64,000 nt of DNA from JAEUMY01 sp033764435 (GTDB lineage: Bacteria; Pseudomonadota; Gammaproteobacteria; Burkholderiales; Usitatibacteraceae), in assembly GCA_033764435.1 (NCBI GenBank), contig JANRIX010000058.1, positions 62,001 through 126,000 of the forward strand, in the 5' to 3' direction. Below the pieces are notes generated by a model. It saw only the letters and a program-made list of their open reading frames with translations, was not told the origin of the DNA and did not search any database. Of the stretch, positions 50,795-59,024 are shown piece after piece. A program made the position numbers and the translations under genes. Each line of letters opens with the position of its first letter. The first letter of the stretch is position 1.

Positions 50795-51925
50795 TTAGCC
50801 GTATCGAGCTTCAAGCTGGGCGAGTGGATGATTGTCCGGCCAGGGCAGGGCCGGGAAGAATTCCGCAATGCGTGCGGCATCGACCTCCGCCAGCGTCCGC
50901 GGCTGCCAGGCAGGGTTGCCATCCTTGTCGATGATCATGGCGCGGATGCCTTCCAGCACGTCGCCATGCGTGAAGCAGTGCTGCACGATGCCCAACTCCA
51001 TCCGGAAGCAGTCGGCCAGGGGCAGGTCGGCGCCGCGACGAATCTGTTCATGGGTCACGCAGAGCATGGTGGGGGAACGCTTTTCCAGCGTGGCCACCGT
51101 CTCCTGCGCCCACGCCTGCCACTCGCTGCGCCGTTCGCGGCGCAATGAATCGACGATTTCCACCACGCTGCGATCCAGCCGGAAGTGGTGGTCGATCGCG
51201 TCGCGCAAGGGCGCCAGGTTCGACGGCGCATCCGGCACGCTGTCCAGCGCATCGATCAGCCGCGCCACATCCTTGCCGGCGTCGCCCGTCCACAGCAGCC
51301 TGTCCAGCCGGGCCAGCAGCTCGACAATGCCATCCTCCGACAGAAAGCGATCAGCCAGGTTGGCAAACAGCGCGTCGGCTGCGCGGAAGGTGATGCCGGT
51401 GAGACCCAGATATAGGCCCACCGGTGAACGCGACAGGAAGTAGCTTCCCCCCACATCGGGAAAGAGTCCGATGGCGGTTTCCGGCATGGCCATTCTGGTT
51501 TTCGGGCCCACCAGACGAAAGCCCGAGCCTTGCGAAACGCCCATGCCGCCGCCCATCACGATGCCATTCAACAGCGAGATGTACGGTTTGACATAGCGGT
51601 GCAACTGGTAGTCGAGGACGTATTCATCGATGAAGAAGCGCTGATGAAGATCACCCCCCGTCAGTGCCGATTCGCGCAGCGCGCGAATGTCGCCACCCGC
51701 GCAGAATGCCTTCTCGCCAGCGCCCTTCAGGACGATGCACTGCACGCTGTCGTCCTGCGCCCAGCGGGTGAATAGATCGTGCAGGCCCTGCACCATGCCG
51801 TGCGACAGGGCATTGAGTGCCTGCGGCCGGTTCAGGGTGACATGCGCCACCTTGTTGCGGATTTCGACCAGCAGTTCACCCTGCGAATATTCGCAGGGCG
51901 CAGCGGTGCCCATGGACGCGCTCAT
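50795..51925 (-). CDS. 3-hydroxyisobutyryl-CoA hydrolase
   Basis: A 376-residue HIBCH-like crotonase-superfamily protein, longer than enoyl-CoA hydratases. It has KAFCAGGDIRALRESA, GIVMGGGMGVSQGSGFRLVG and MAMPETAIGLFPDVGGSYFL, the last being the hallmark of HIBCH with the catalytic Glu and Asp. It frees 3-hydroxyisobutyrate in valine catabolism. Start at 51925, with an alternative in-frame ATG at 51913. The N-terminal palindrome copy is read as E-Y-S. Confidence 0.92.
   Translation of the reverse strand: MSASMGTAAPCEYSQGELLVEIRNKVAHVTLNRPQALNALSHGMVQGLHDLFTRWAQDDSVQCIVLKGAGEKAFCAGGDIRALRESALTGGDLHQRFFIDEYVLDYQLHRYVKPYISLLNGIVMGGGMGVSQGSGFRLVGPKTRMAMPETAIGLFPDVGGSYFLSRSPVGLYLGLTGITFRAADALFANLADRFLSEDGIVELLARLDRLLWTGDAGKDVARLIDALDSVPDAPSNLAPLRDAIDHHFRLDRSVVEIVDSLRRERRSEWQAWAQETVATLEKRSPTMLCVTHEQIRRGADLPLADCFRMELGIVQHCFTHGDVLEGIRAMIIDKDGNPAWQPRTLAEVDAARIAEFFPALPWPDNHPLAQLEARYG
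51883..51894. repeat. 12-bp palindrome inside the hibch-like gene
   Basis: Perfect copy read on the minus strand as E-Y-S, with flanks extending it to the 20-bp palindrome CCCTGCGAATATTCGCAGGG (51879-51898). It falls in the variable N-terminus. Confidence 0.95.
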
Positions 51926-51931
51926 GGGCGG

Positions 51932-52702
51932 TCAGCCGTTTGTCCAGACGGGCTTGCGCTTCTCCAGGAAGGCGGCCACACCTTCCTTCGTATCCGCATA
52001 GGCGAAGAGGTCGACAAAGCGCTCGCGTTCCTGCGCCAGCGCCGCGCCGCGCGGCACGCCGTTGCGCGCGGCGTGCATGAGCGCCTTGCAGGACTGCACC
52101 GACTTGGGCGACAGCCCCGCGACGCGTTCGGCCATGGCCATTGCCGCGTCGAGACTCTTTCCCTTTTCCACCACTTCCTCGACGAGACCGATGCGCAATG
52201 CGGTCTCTGCATTGACGCGTTCGTTGGTCAACATCATGCGCTTGGCCCAGCCTTCGCCCACCAGCCACGGCAGGGTCTGGGTGCCCGCGCCGCCCGGCAG
52301 CAGGCCGACAGCGGGCTCGGGCAATGCCATCTGTGCATGCGCTTCGGCGATGCGGATGTCGCAGGCCAGTGCGCATTCCAGTCCGCCGCCCATGGCATAG
52401 CCGTTGATGGCGGCGATGGTGACGAAAGGCGCTTCCATCAGCGTTTCGAAGGCATAGCCGAACGAGGTGATGAAGCGCCGTGCCTCACCCGCATCGCCGC
52501 TCTGGAAGCGCTTCAGGTCGGCACCGGCGCAGAAGAACTTCTCGCCCTGGCCGGTGATGACTGCGGCATACACCGTCTTGTTCGCAGCCAGTTCGCCGAC
52601 CAGTGCACGCAGGGCATCCAGGCTCTCAGGCGTCCAGGTGTTTGCCGGCGGATTGTTGATGGTGATGACAGCGGTGTGACCTTCGATGCGATGCTCGATC
52701 AT
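51932..52702 (-). CDS. Enoyl-CoA hydratase
   Basis: A 256-residue crotonase-fold protein. Oxyanion segments GEKFFCAGADLKRFQ and NGYAMGGGLECALACDIRIA are present, with ALPEPAVGLLPGGAGTQTLP after them, giving one catalytic Glu equivalent (LPEPAVGLLPGGAGT). In this operon it probably hydrates methacrylyl-CoA. It lies 6 bp after the hibch-like start region and 4 bp from mmsB on the other side. Confidence 0.93.
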   Translation of the reverse strand: MIEHRIEGHTAVITINNPPANTWTPESLDALRALVGELAANKTVYAAVITGQGEKFFCAGADLKRFQSGDAGEARRFITSFGYAFETLMEAPFVTIAAINGYAMGGGLECALACDIRIAEAHAQMALPEPAVGLLPGGAGTQTLPWLVGEGWAKRMMLTNERVNAETALRIGLVEEVVEKGKSLDAAMAMAERVAGLSPKSVQSCKALMHAARNGVPRGAALAQERERFVDLFAYADTKEGVAAFLEKRKPVWTNG

Positions 52703-52706
52703 CGGC

Positions 52707-53591
52707 TTAGTCCTTCTTGTACAGCTTGATGATGCTGGAGAAGTCCAGCCCGCCGTTGCCCATTGTCGAATGCATCTGGTAGAGCTGTTGCGCCATGCCG
52801 CCCAGCACCACGGGTTGACGCGCAGCCTTTGCGGCCTCCGTCACCAATGTAAGGTCCTTCAACATCAGATCCGAGCCGAAGCCACCGCTGTAGCCGCGCG
52901 AGGAGGGCACGTTCTCCAGCACGCCGGGGTAGGGGTTGTAGGTGTCCGAGCTCCAGCAGCGACCGCTCGAGGTATTGGCGATGCCGGCGAAGACCTTCGG
53001 GTCCATGCCCAGCTTGGCGGCCAGCGCCATGCCCTCGGCCGTGGCGATCATCTCGATGGCCAGCATCATGTTGTTGCAGATCTTCGCGACCTGACCGTTG
53101 CCCGCATCGCCGCAATGCACGATGTTCTTGCCCATGCATTGCAGGACAGGCTTAGCCTTCTCGAAATCCTCCTTGGAACCGCCCACCATGAAGGTCAATG
53201 TCCCGGCTTCGGCGCCCCCGGTACCGCCGGACACCGGCGCATCGACCATCGGGTTGCCCTTGGCCTTGGCGTCCATGGCCACGTCGCGCGCGGTCAGCGG
53301 GTCGATGGTGGAGCAGTCGATGAGCAGCACGCCCGGTGCCACGCCATCCAGCACACCATGTTCGGTGGTGTAGACGCGCTTCACATGCGGGGAAGAGGGC
53401 AGCATGGTGATGACGAGCTCGACACCCGTCGCGCAGTCACGCGCCGACGTCGCCGGCTCGCAGCCGAGGTCGGTGAGCTTCTTCAGGAGCTCCGGCACCA
53501 CGTCAAAGACCTTGAGCGTGTGACCGTGCTTCAGCAGGTTGCGGGCCATGGGATTGCCCATGTGGCCCAGGCCGATGAATCCGATTTTCAT
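52707..53591 (-). CDS. mmsB: 3-hydroxyisobutyrate dehydrogenase
   Basis: A 294-residue beta-hydroxyacid dehydrogenase. The N-terminal NAD motif FIGLGHMGNPMARNLLKHG is at residues 4-22. The substrate motif DAPVSGGTGGAEAGTLTFMV and the helix GQVAKICNNMMLAIEM carrying the catalytic Lys follow. It oxidises 3-hydroxyisobutyrate to methylmalonate semialdehyde, feeding MmsA in the same operon. Confidence 0.94.
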   Translation of the reverse strand: MKIGFIGLGHMGNPMARNLLKHGHTLKVFDVVPELLKKLTDLGCEPATSARDCATGVELVITMLPSSPHVKRVYTTEHGVLDGVAPGVLLIDCSTIDPLTARDVAMDAKAKGNPMVDAPVSGGTGGAEAGTLTFMVGGSKEDFEKAKPVLQCMGKNIVHCGDAGNGQVAKICNNMMLAIEMIATAEGMALAAKLGMDPKVFAGIANTSSGRCWSSDTYNPYPGVLENVPSSRGYSGGFGSDLMLKDLTLVTEAAKAARQPVVLGGMAQQLYQMHSTMGNGGLDFSSIIKLYKKD

Positions 53592-53609
53592 TTTCGAGTT
53601 CTTGAGAAG

Positions 53610-53936
53610 TTAATAGAGGACGCGATATGCCCAGCCGGTCGCGCAGATGCCCATACCGATGAAGGTCAGCAACGTGAGCGACTTTTCCGATGCGCTACCC
53701 GCTTCCATCGCGAATATTCGCAAGCCTTCCTTGCCCATCAGGTAGCTGGCGAAAACCAACACCAGGCCGCCATGGCTGAGCGTCTTGTGGATGTCACCCA
53801 ACCGCGCAGCCTCAATGGTCATGGCGGCAAAAACAGGGGTGAATATCATCGCCAGCAGATTGAAGACCCTTCGGTCACGTTCGGTCAACGAGAGCTTGGC
53901 GAATCCGAGATTCAGTTCCTGCGCCTTCTGTTCCAT
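53610..53936 (-). CDS. Small three- to four-helix membrane protein in the mms operon
   Basis: A 108-residue membrane protein with a polar N-terminal 25 residues and hydrophobic segments at about 26-45, 50-68 and 85-105. No family recognised. Its 15-bp and 18-bp distances to mmsA and mmsB place it in the valine operon, where no such protein is expected. The palindrome copy is read as R-I-F-A. Confidence 0.7.
   Translation of the reverse strand: MEQKAQELNLGFAKLSLTERDRRVFNLLAMIFTPVFAAMTIEAARLGDIHKTLSHGGLVLVFASYLMGKEGLRIFAMEAGSASEKSLTLLTFIGMGICATGWAYRVLY
53710..53721. repeat. 12-bp palindrome inside the small mms-operon gene
   Basis: Perfect copy read on the minus strand as R-I-F-A. It is the last copy in the window; the remaining 10.3 kb has none. 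Confidence 0.95.
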
Positions 53937-53951
53937 GGGCCGTACTCCGGG

Positions 53952-55472
53952 TCACTTGAGACTGATCGTCGTGTTCACCCCACCCGTCGTGGTGGAGTCA
54001 TCGAACCAGCGCGCCGTCACCGTCTTCACCTGCGTGTAGAACTGGATGACCTGCTTGCCATAGGGGCCGAGGTCGCCCAGCTTGGAGCCGCGTGAACCGG
54101 TGAAGCTGAAGTAGGGGACCGGCACGGGGATCGGCACATTGATGCCTACCTGGCCGACATCGATCTCGTTCTGGAACTTGCGTGCTGCGGCACCGGACTG
54201 GGTGAAGATGCCCGTGCCATTGCCGTAGGGATTGGCGTTGGTGAGCGCGATGGCTTCGTCGAGCGTGTCGACCGAGACGATGACCAGCACCGGCCCGAAA
54301 ATTTCTTCCTTGTACACCGTGTGGTGCGGCTTCACGCCGGAGAAGATGGTGGGCGCAATGAAGTTGCCATTCGGATAGCCGTCGACCTTCGGATTGCGGC
54401 CGTCGAGTTCCAGTTTGCAGCCTTCCTCGACGCCTTTGGCGATGAGGCCTTCGATGCGTGCCTTGGCCTGTTTGCTGATGACGGGACCGAGATCGGCACC
54501 GGCGACGGTGCCGGCATTGACCTTGAGGGTCTTGGCTTTCGCCACGATGTCGGGAATCCACTCGTTGGCCTTGCCGACCAGCACCGCGACCGACGTTGCC
54601 ATGCAACGCTGCCCGGCCGCGCCGAAGCCCGCGCCGACCAGTGCGTTCAGTGACTGTTCCTTGTTGGCATCCGGCATGACGATGGCGTGGTTCTTGGCAC
54701 CCATCATGCATTGCGCACGCTTGCCGTGGGTGCTGGACAGTTTGTAGACATGCTCGCCGACATGGCACGAACCGACGAACGACACGGCCTGGACGGTGGG
54801 ATGCGTGCAGATCGCATCCACCGCTTCCTTGCCGCCGTGCACGACGTTGAGCACACCGGGCGGCACGCCGGCTTCCAGTGCCAGCTCAGCCAGCAGCATG
54901 GTCGTCATGGGATCTTGTTCGGACGGCTTCAGTACGAAGGTGTTGCCGATGACGATGGCCATGGGAAACATCCAGAGCGGAATCATCGCCGGGAAGTTGA
55001 AAGGCGTGATGCCCGCGCAGACGCCGATGGGCTGGCGGATGAAATAGGTGTCCACCCCCGTGGCGACGTTTTCCGCCAGTTCGCCCAGGGACAGTGTGCC
55101 GATGGAGCAGGCATGTTCCACCACTTCCAGACCGCGAAACACATCGCCTTCCGCATCGGGCAGCGTCTTGCCCTGTTCGGCGGTGAGGCAGGCCGCGAGT
55201 TTCTTCATGTCGCGGCGGATCAGTTCCTGCAGCTTCAGCATGATGCGGGCGCGGGTGCCGATGGGCGTGTTCTTCCACGTCTTGAACGCTTCCGCGGCCG
55301 CCTTCACGGCCTCATCGACCTCGGCTGCATCGCACATGGGCACGCGCGCCAGCACTTCCTGTGTCGCCGGGTTGACGACATCGCGCCATTGCTGGGCTTT
55401 GGACTCGACGAACTTGCCGCTGATGAGCAACTTGACGGTGGGGGCGGGTTGGGATTGTGGAACGGCAGCCAT
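53952..55472 (-). CDS. mmsA: Methylmalonate-semialdehyde dehydrogenase (CoA-acylating)
   Basis: A 506-residue aldehyde dehydrogenase of the MmsA type. The NAD-binding segment PFNFPAMIPLWMFPMAI and the catalytic Cys in GFGAAGQRCMATSVAV are typical. It converts methylmalonate semialdehyde to propionyl-CoA, the product that the AcuI/PrpE region also handles. It is the first gene of the minus-strand operon and divergent from the glycine-zipper gene across a 234-bp gap. The start is preceded by GAGGAGA. Confidence 0.95.
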   Translation of the reverse strand: MAAVPQSQPAPTVKLLISGKFVESKAQQWRDVVNPATQEVLARVPMCDAAEVDEAVKAAAEAFKTWKNTPIGTRARIMLKLQELIRRDMKKLAACLTAEQGKTLPDAEGDVFRGLEVVEHACSIGTLSLGELAENVATGVDTYFIRQPIGVCAGITPFNFPAMIPLWMFPMAIVIGNTFVLKPSEQDPMTTMLLAELALEAGVPPGVLNVVHGGKEAVDAICTHPTVQAVSFVGSCHVGEHVYKLSSTHGKRAQCMMGAKNHAIVMPDANKEQSLNALVGAGFGAAGQRCMATSVAVLVGKANEWIPDIVAKAKTLKVNAGTVAGADLGPVISKQAKARIEGLIAKGVEEGCKLELDGRNPKVDGYPNGNFIAPTIFSGVKPHHTVYKEEIFGPVLVIVSVDTLDEAIALTNANPYGNGTGIFTQSGAAARKFQNEIDVGQVGINVPIPVPVPYFSFTGSRGSKLGDLGPYGKQVIQFYTQVKTVTARWFDDSTTTGGVNTTISLK

Positions 55473-55706
55473 GAGTGTCTCCTCGTTACGGTGGCGCAGG
55501 CCTGCGCCGATGGAATGGTTTGAATTGAATTTTAGGCCGTTTCACCTTGTGCTGCTGCCAACGCGATGACAGCCACTGATACGGGAAGAGCGTGTTTGCA
55601 GTCTGTTACAAACCTTTCGGTCAACCCGCCGGTCAAACGAGCGTTGTTGAGGCAGGGCAGACGTATTCCAAAGCGCCCGAAACCATCCGAAAGGAGCAGC
55701 AAGTCC

Positions 55707-56357
55707 ATGAAAACGTTGACCAAAGCAGGTTTGTCGCTCGCAGTCCTGGCCACCCTGGCCGGCGCCAACACCGTGTTCGCCGCCCAGCCCGATGTGGCGA
55801 CGGTGGTCTCCGCCACCCCCATTTACAACCGCGTCTCGACCCCGCGCCGCGAATGCTGGACCGAGCAGGTCTCCGCCTATGAAGAGCAGCGCGTGCGCCG
55901 TCCGGGCTACAGCGAAGTGCAATACGAGTCGCGCGAAACTTCTGGCGGCGGTGCGCTGCTGGGCGCCATTGTCGGCGGCGCGATCGGGCGCCAGTTCGGC
56001 AACTCCAGCGGCGGCAAGGACCGTGGCACTGCGGCTGGCGCGATCATCGGCGGCCTGATCGGCAATGACATCGAGCGCGGCAACAACCGCGATGGCAACT
56101 ACTACCGCACGTCACGCGATGTGTACGAAGTCCAGCGCGTGCCGGTGACCCGCGATGTGCAGCGTTGCCAGACCGTGCAGGACACGCGCGAGGAAGTCTC
56201 GGGCTATGACGTCGTCTACCGCTTCAACGGCAAGGAGTACACGACCCGCATGTCGTACGATCCGGGCCCGACGCTTCCGATCGAAGTCAGTGTTCGTCCG
56301 CGCGGCAATGCGTATGGCCACTACAAGGAGCCGGTGCCGACCTATCGCCGCTTCTGA
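55707..56357 (+). CDS. Glycine-zipper 2TM-domain exported protein
   Basis: A 216-residue exported protein: a signal peptide (about 1-23, ending F-A-A), a Tyr/Arg-rich segment, then a glycine zipper (LLGAIVGGAIGRQFGN, TAAGAIIGGLIGND) like SlyB/UmoD proteins, and a repeated Arg/Val-rich tail. The SlyB-like group associates with the outer membrane. ATG 55707 follows AAGGAG. Divergent from mmsA and probably an independent gene. Confidence 0.85.
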   Translation: MKTLTKAGLSLAVLATLAGANTVFAAQPDVATVVSATPIYNRVSTPRRECWTEQVSAYEEQRVRRPGYSEVQYESRETSGGGALLGAIVGGAIGRQFGNSSGGKDRGTAAGAIIGGLIGNDIERGNNRDGNYYRTSRDVYEVQRVPVTRDVQRCQTVQDTREEVSGYDVVYRFNGKEYTTRMSYDPGPTLPIEVSVRPRGNAYGHYKEPVPTYRRF

Positions 56358-56815
56358 TCAAGGGTTCCCGTCCTTTTCGTGCGCAGAGTCGCGGTTTGAG
56401 AATTGAATAAAATCAATTAGTTGCAACGGCGTTTTGCGAATTGCTCCAAGAAATCAATATGTTATGTTTTTCGCGATTCTAGTACCAAATTTGGTTACCT
56501 ATGCGGGGGTTGACGCACTTTCCGTGCATAGAGTGTCGTTAAGGAAGTCCATACAAATCAGCCGGTTGCGGGGGTGTATTCGGAATTCTTCAATAAAAAC
56601 AAGCACTTCTGCCTCCCGTCTACTGCGAAATATTCTACAGCTTGGAGTTGCGAATTGGGACAGCTTCGGTGCGCCAACTGTCGTTTTGGGTGACGTCTGT
56701 ACTCCGTCTCAAACATAAAAAGCATATTACCCGCATGATCTTGATGGTAAGCGCATAACATATTGCGTTTATGCGCTACGTGGTATTCTCATGCATCCGA
56801 AACTTGGAGATGAGC
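56358..56815. other. Gene-poor, AT-rich stretch upstream of a hypothetical gene
   Basis: A 458-bp stretch visibly richer in A and T than the rest of the window, without a reliable gene. It contains only a weak 94-codon frame and the inverted repeat at 56750-56777. It may mark the edge of acquired DNA. Confidence 0.45.
56750..56777. promoter_or_regulatory. Operator-like inverted repeat upstream of the hypothetical gene
   Basis: AGCGCATAA (56750-56758) and TTATGCGCT (56769-56777), perfect 9-bp arms with a 10-bp spacer, about 38 bp before the ATG at 56816. The arrangement suits a dimeric regulator, possibly the nearby XRE protein, which is inference. Confidence 0.35.
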
Positions 56816-57484
56816 ATGCCATTCCGTGCCGACGAAGCCGCCCAGGCAGGCTACGAGGAAGCTGTGAAATACCTCGTAATGCGCCCCCGCCAAGCCGATG
56901 AAGCACAAAGAGAGCGAAGCAAGGAAGTCCTGCAGGATCTGGTGGACGAACTTGGACCGGTGGTGGATCGGTATCCAACCTGGCATCCGCTTGTTTGCCA
57001 TCACGATAGTCGCCTTGCAGTTTCAACGCCGGGCGAACAGTGCGGCTACAAGGGCCTTGATCACACCAAGTACTTCGTCCATGGATTCATCACCTGTCCG
57101 TATGGGGATGGGCAAGACGTCATTGATTCGGTGAAGGCCCTGCCGCCAAGTGGCGCGGCCTATGTCAGCGCCAATCGATTGGACGTGCAGTTCTATGACT
57201 CGGGAACGACACCCATACTGGTGAAATGCGAGTGGAATGAAACGCTGCCGATGGACAAGATGATTCCACTGTCAATTGCGTTGCCACTCCTGTTGGAGAA
57301 GGAAGTCCCCTGCTGGAAGTGGGCACAGGTCGCAGAGACTTGGGACACCATGCGGACATACTTCTTGGGTGGCCCGCATGGCGCCAGGTCTTCACTGTTT
57401 GTGAATCAAGAGACTGGCCAAGCGATGAAAAAAGTCTGGGAAGCGCTGATCTATTCGGGCATGTTTGGCCCGATCAAAGTCTGA
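56816..57484 (+). CDS. Hypothetical protein
   Basis: A 222-residue soluble protein without recognisable domains. The N-terminus is helical and charged (ADEAAQAGYEEAVKYLV, then EAQRERSKEVLQDLVDELG) and the rest looks globular, with several Cys and Trp. ATG 56816 is preferred because of GGAGA just upstream. In-frame ATG 56810 is nearly as good. Its AT-rich leader suggests it arrived with the XRE gene. Confidence 0.65.
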   Translation: MPFRADEAAQAGYEEAVKYLVMRPRQADEAQRERSKEVLQDLVDELGPVVDRYPTWHPLVCHHDSRLAVSTPGEQCGYKGLDHTKYFVHGFITCPYGDGQDVIDSVKALPPSGAAYVSANRLDVQFYDSGTTPILVKCEWNETLPMDKMIPLSIALPLLLEKEVPCWKWAQVAETWDTMRTYFLGGPHGARSSLFVNQETGQAMKKVWEALIYSGMFGPIKV

Positions 57485-57689
57485 CCAGGTAGTCGCGGTC
57501 TTCTCACTAGATATAAGGCTCTGAAAACTGCTCAGCGGGTTGAAAGCAGCGTTCGTCCATCTGCCGCGAAATCACGCCGCAACGCGCGGCCAGCTTTCGA
57601 AGAAGTTTCCAATTCCCCGCTACTAAAGGCCAAACCAATAACTAGGCTATAGTACAGGTATTAGCCATTTTTCAGGCAATATCTACACT

Positions 57690-58001
57690 ATGCTAGAGAT
57701 TAGAGAAACCACGGAATTTCTCAAAATTCTGGGAGAGCGCCTACGCCATGCTCGTGTTGAGAGAAACGACACGATGAAGATTTTTGCAGATCGGCTCGGC
57801 GTATCCGAGGGCACAGTCAGAGACATGGAGCGTGGCGCACGCACCGTTCAAATCGGAACCTGGCTCAACGCACTGTGGATGGTAGATCGCCTCGACGACG
57901 TTCGCTCGATACTCGAACCGCGCGAGAGCCTTATTGAGAAGGCCAGAATGCTCGCCAAACGAAAGACCAGAATCCGGGCCTACCCTCGGCTTCGTGGGTA
58001 G
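57690..58001 (+). CDS. XRE/HipB-like transcriptional regulator
   Basis: A 103-residue helix-turn-helix protein. The XRE HTH is about residues 14-65 (LRHARVERNDTMKIFADRL, then GVSEGTVRDMERGARTV). The layout with a short C-terminal tail resembles HipB-type antitoxins, normally followed by a HipA kinase. Here the next gene lies on the other strand and is not HipA-like. Directly upstream, GGCTA (57645-57649) and TAGCC (57662-57666) form a possible operator. Confidence 0.82.
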   Translation: MLEIRETTEFLKILGERLRHARVERNDTMKIFADRLGVSEGTVRDMERGARTVQIGTWLNALWMVDRLDDVRSILEPRESLIEKARMLAKRKTRIRAYPRLRG

Positions 58002-58114
58002 AACATTTGATCGTTTGACCAGCCCTTCTTTCGAGCAAACACAGCGGCGGCTAAGCCGTCGCCAAATCAATGGCGGTATTCCCGCGGCGCACGTCAGCTC
58101 GCGACGTCACGCGC

Positions 58115-58142
58115 AGGCGGACCATCAACCGATGGCCCGCCT
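58115..58142. terminator. Strong hairpin after the XRE gene
   Basis: AGGCGGACCATC (58115-58126) and GATGGCCCGCCT (58131-58142) form a 12-bp stem with one mismatch and a 4-nt loop AACC. It probably marks a transcript end for one or both convergent genes. No T-run. Confidence 0.5.
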
Positions 58143-58167
58143 CCGCAAGCCTTAACCGGGCTTGCGG
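58143..58167. terminator. Second hairpin, over the stop codon of the secreted protein gene
   Basis: CCGCAAGCC (58143-58151) pairs with GGCTTGCGG (58159-58167), 9 bp, with a 7-nt loop. It overlaps the end of the minus-strand gene at 58152 and abuts the previous hairpin. Confidence 0.45.
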
Positions 58168-58499
58168 TCGCGCTTGAGTTCACAGGCGACTAGCCACGCC
58201 GCCACATCCAGACCCGGTGAATCGAAGAACTTGCACATCTTCACTGGCGGGGCCACGGATTTGACGGGCGAGCATGGAACTGTCCAGTGCAGCGTGTCAG
58301 CCTGCGGTGGATTGAAGAAAAAGCACTTCTTCTCCGGCTGGCCCGATCCCGTTTGCGCGCTGGGAACAATGTCCTTGAGGGCTGCAGCCGCGCGATCCTC
58401 CAGTGGAAAGTTGTCCACGGGCGATCTTGCCATGGCGGTTGAAGACAAAAGCAGACTGAGAGCGAGCGTCATCGCGCCCGCGAACAGTAGTTGTTTCAT
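58152..58499 (-). CDS. Small secreted protein
   Basis: A 115-residue protein with a clear signal peptide (about 1-24, ending A-M-A). The mature part is Cys/Pro-rich (Cys in EKKCFFFNPP, VPCSP, MCKFFDSP, VACELK), suggesting disulfide bonds in the periplasm. No family was recognised. Start at 58499, with AAGGAG upstream on the minus strand. The same reading frame could start at 58532, but that has no ribosome-binding site. Confidence 0.65.
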   Translation of the reverse strand: MKQLLFAGAMTLALSLLLSSTAMARSPVDNFPLEDRAAAALKDIVPSAQTGSGQPEKKCFFFNPPQADTLHWTVPCSPVKSVAPPVKMCKFFDSPGLDVAAWLVACELKRDRKPG

Positions 58500-58612
58500 G
58501 ATGGCTCCTTCGTTGCATGTGTGTGAGGTCAATGCAGCGAGCGCCGACCATCACCCCAACTTCGAAGCGGTGATGGCAATGGGCCGAGAGGCCCGGGAAG
58601 CACTCGCGTCGG

Positions 58613-58984
58613 TCAGCTGACGCGAGGGATGGGAGGGCGAGTCAGTTCAGGCAGGTCGGCGGAAGCCGGAATGCGTGAATCTCCGCGGGGTGGCGCCGCG
58701 TCTAGGGCAAGTGCTGCAAGCGTGAGATCGGCAACACTTTGCCAAGCCGCCGGCGCGTGGCAGGCAGACTGCGTCTCACAAAGATCGCCCAGCGCCTGCG
58801 CCAACTCTCCTGAGGATGCCTGGTCGATATTGGCATCTCCTGATGCCGTCACGACGGTGAATGGGGCATGAGCACTTGGGTCCTGATGGGAATGGTAAGC
58901 CAGCAGGACTCCGACCCATCCGGATATGGTCATGACCACCGCCAACAGGAGAGTCAAGGCGCGATGTGAGCGTGGCTTCAACAT
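58613..58984 (-). CDS. Small exported or membrane-anchored protein
   Basis: A 123-residue protein with an N-terminal hydrophobic segment (about 8-30) and a polar Ala/Pro-rich mature part with a Cys pair (LCETQSACH) near the middle. No family recognised. It precedes the operon with copper-handling families in the same direction, but 41 bp separates it from the sterol desaturase gene end. Confidence 0.6.
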   Translation of the reverse strand: MLKPRSHRALTLLLAVVMTISGWVGVLLAYHSHQDPSAHAPFTVVTASGDANIDQASSGELAQALGDLCETQSACHAPAAWQSVADLTLAALALDAAPPRGDSRIPASADLPELTRPPIPRVS

Positions 58985-59024
58985 GTCTCTATGACAACAG
59001 GCTCTTCATTCAAGTTCATCCGCT

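Noticed and set aside
223..53721. The palindrome as a HIP1 element or a known DNA uptake sequence
   Set aside because: HIP1 is GCGATCGC and the known Neisseria and Haemophilus uptake sequences differ; only the style of distribution is similar.
56434..56718. 94-codon frame in the AT-rich gap
   Set aside because: No ribosome-binding site, weak start, no domain and unusual composition; treated as non-coding.
58002..58150. HipA toxin gene after the HipB-like regulator
   Set aside because: Only about 150 bp with strong hairpins and no kinase-like sequence in any frame.
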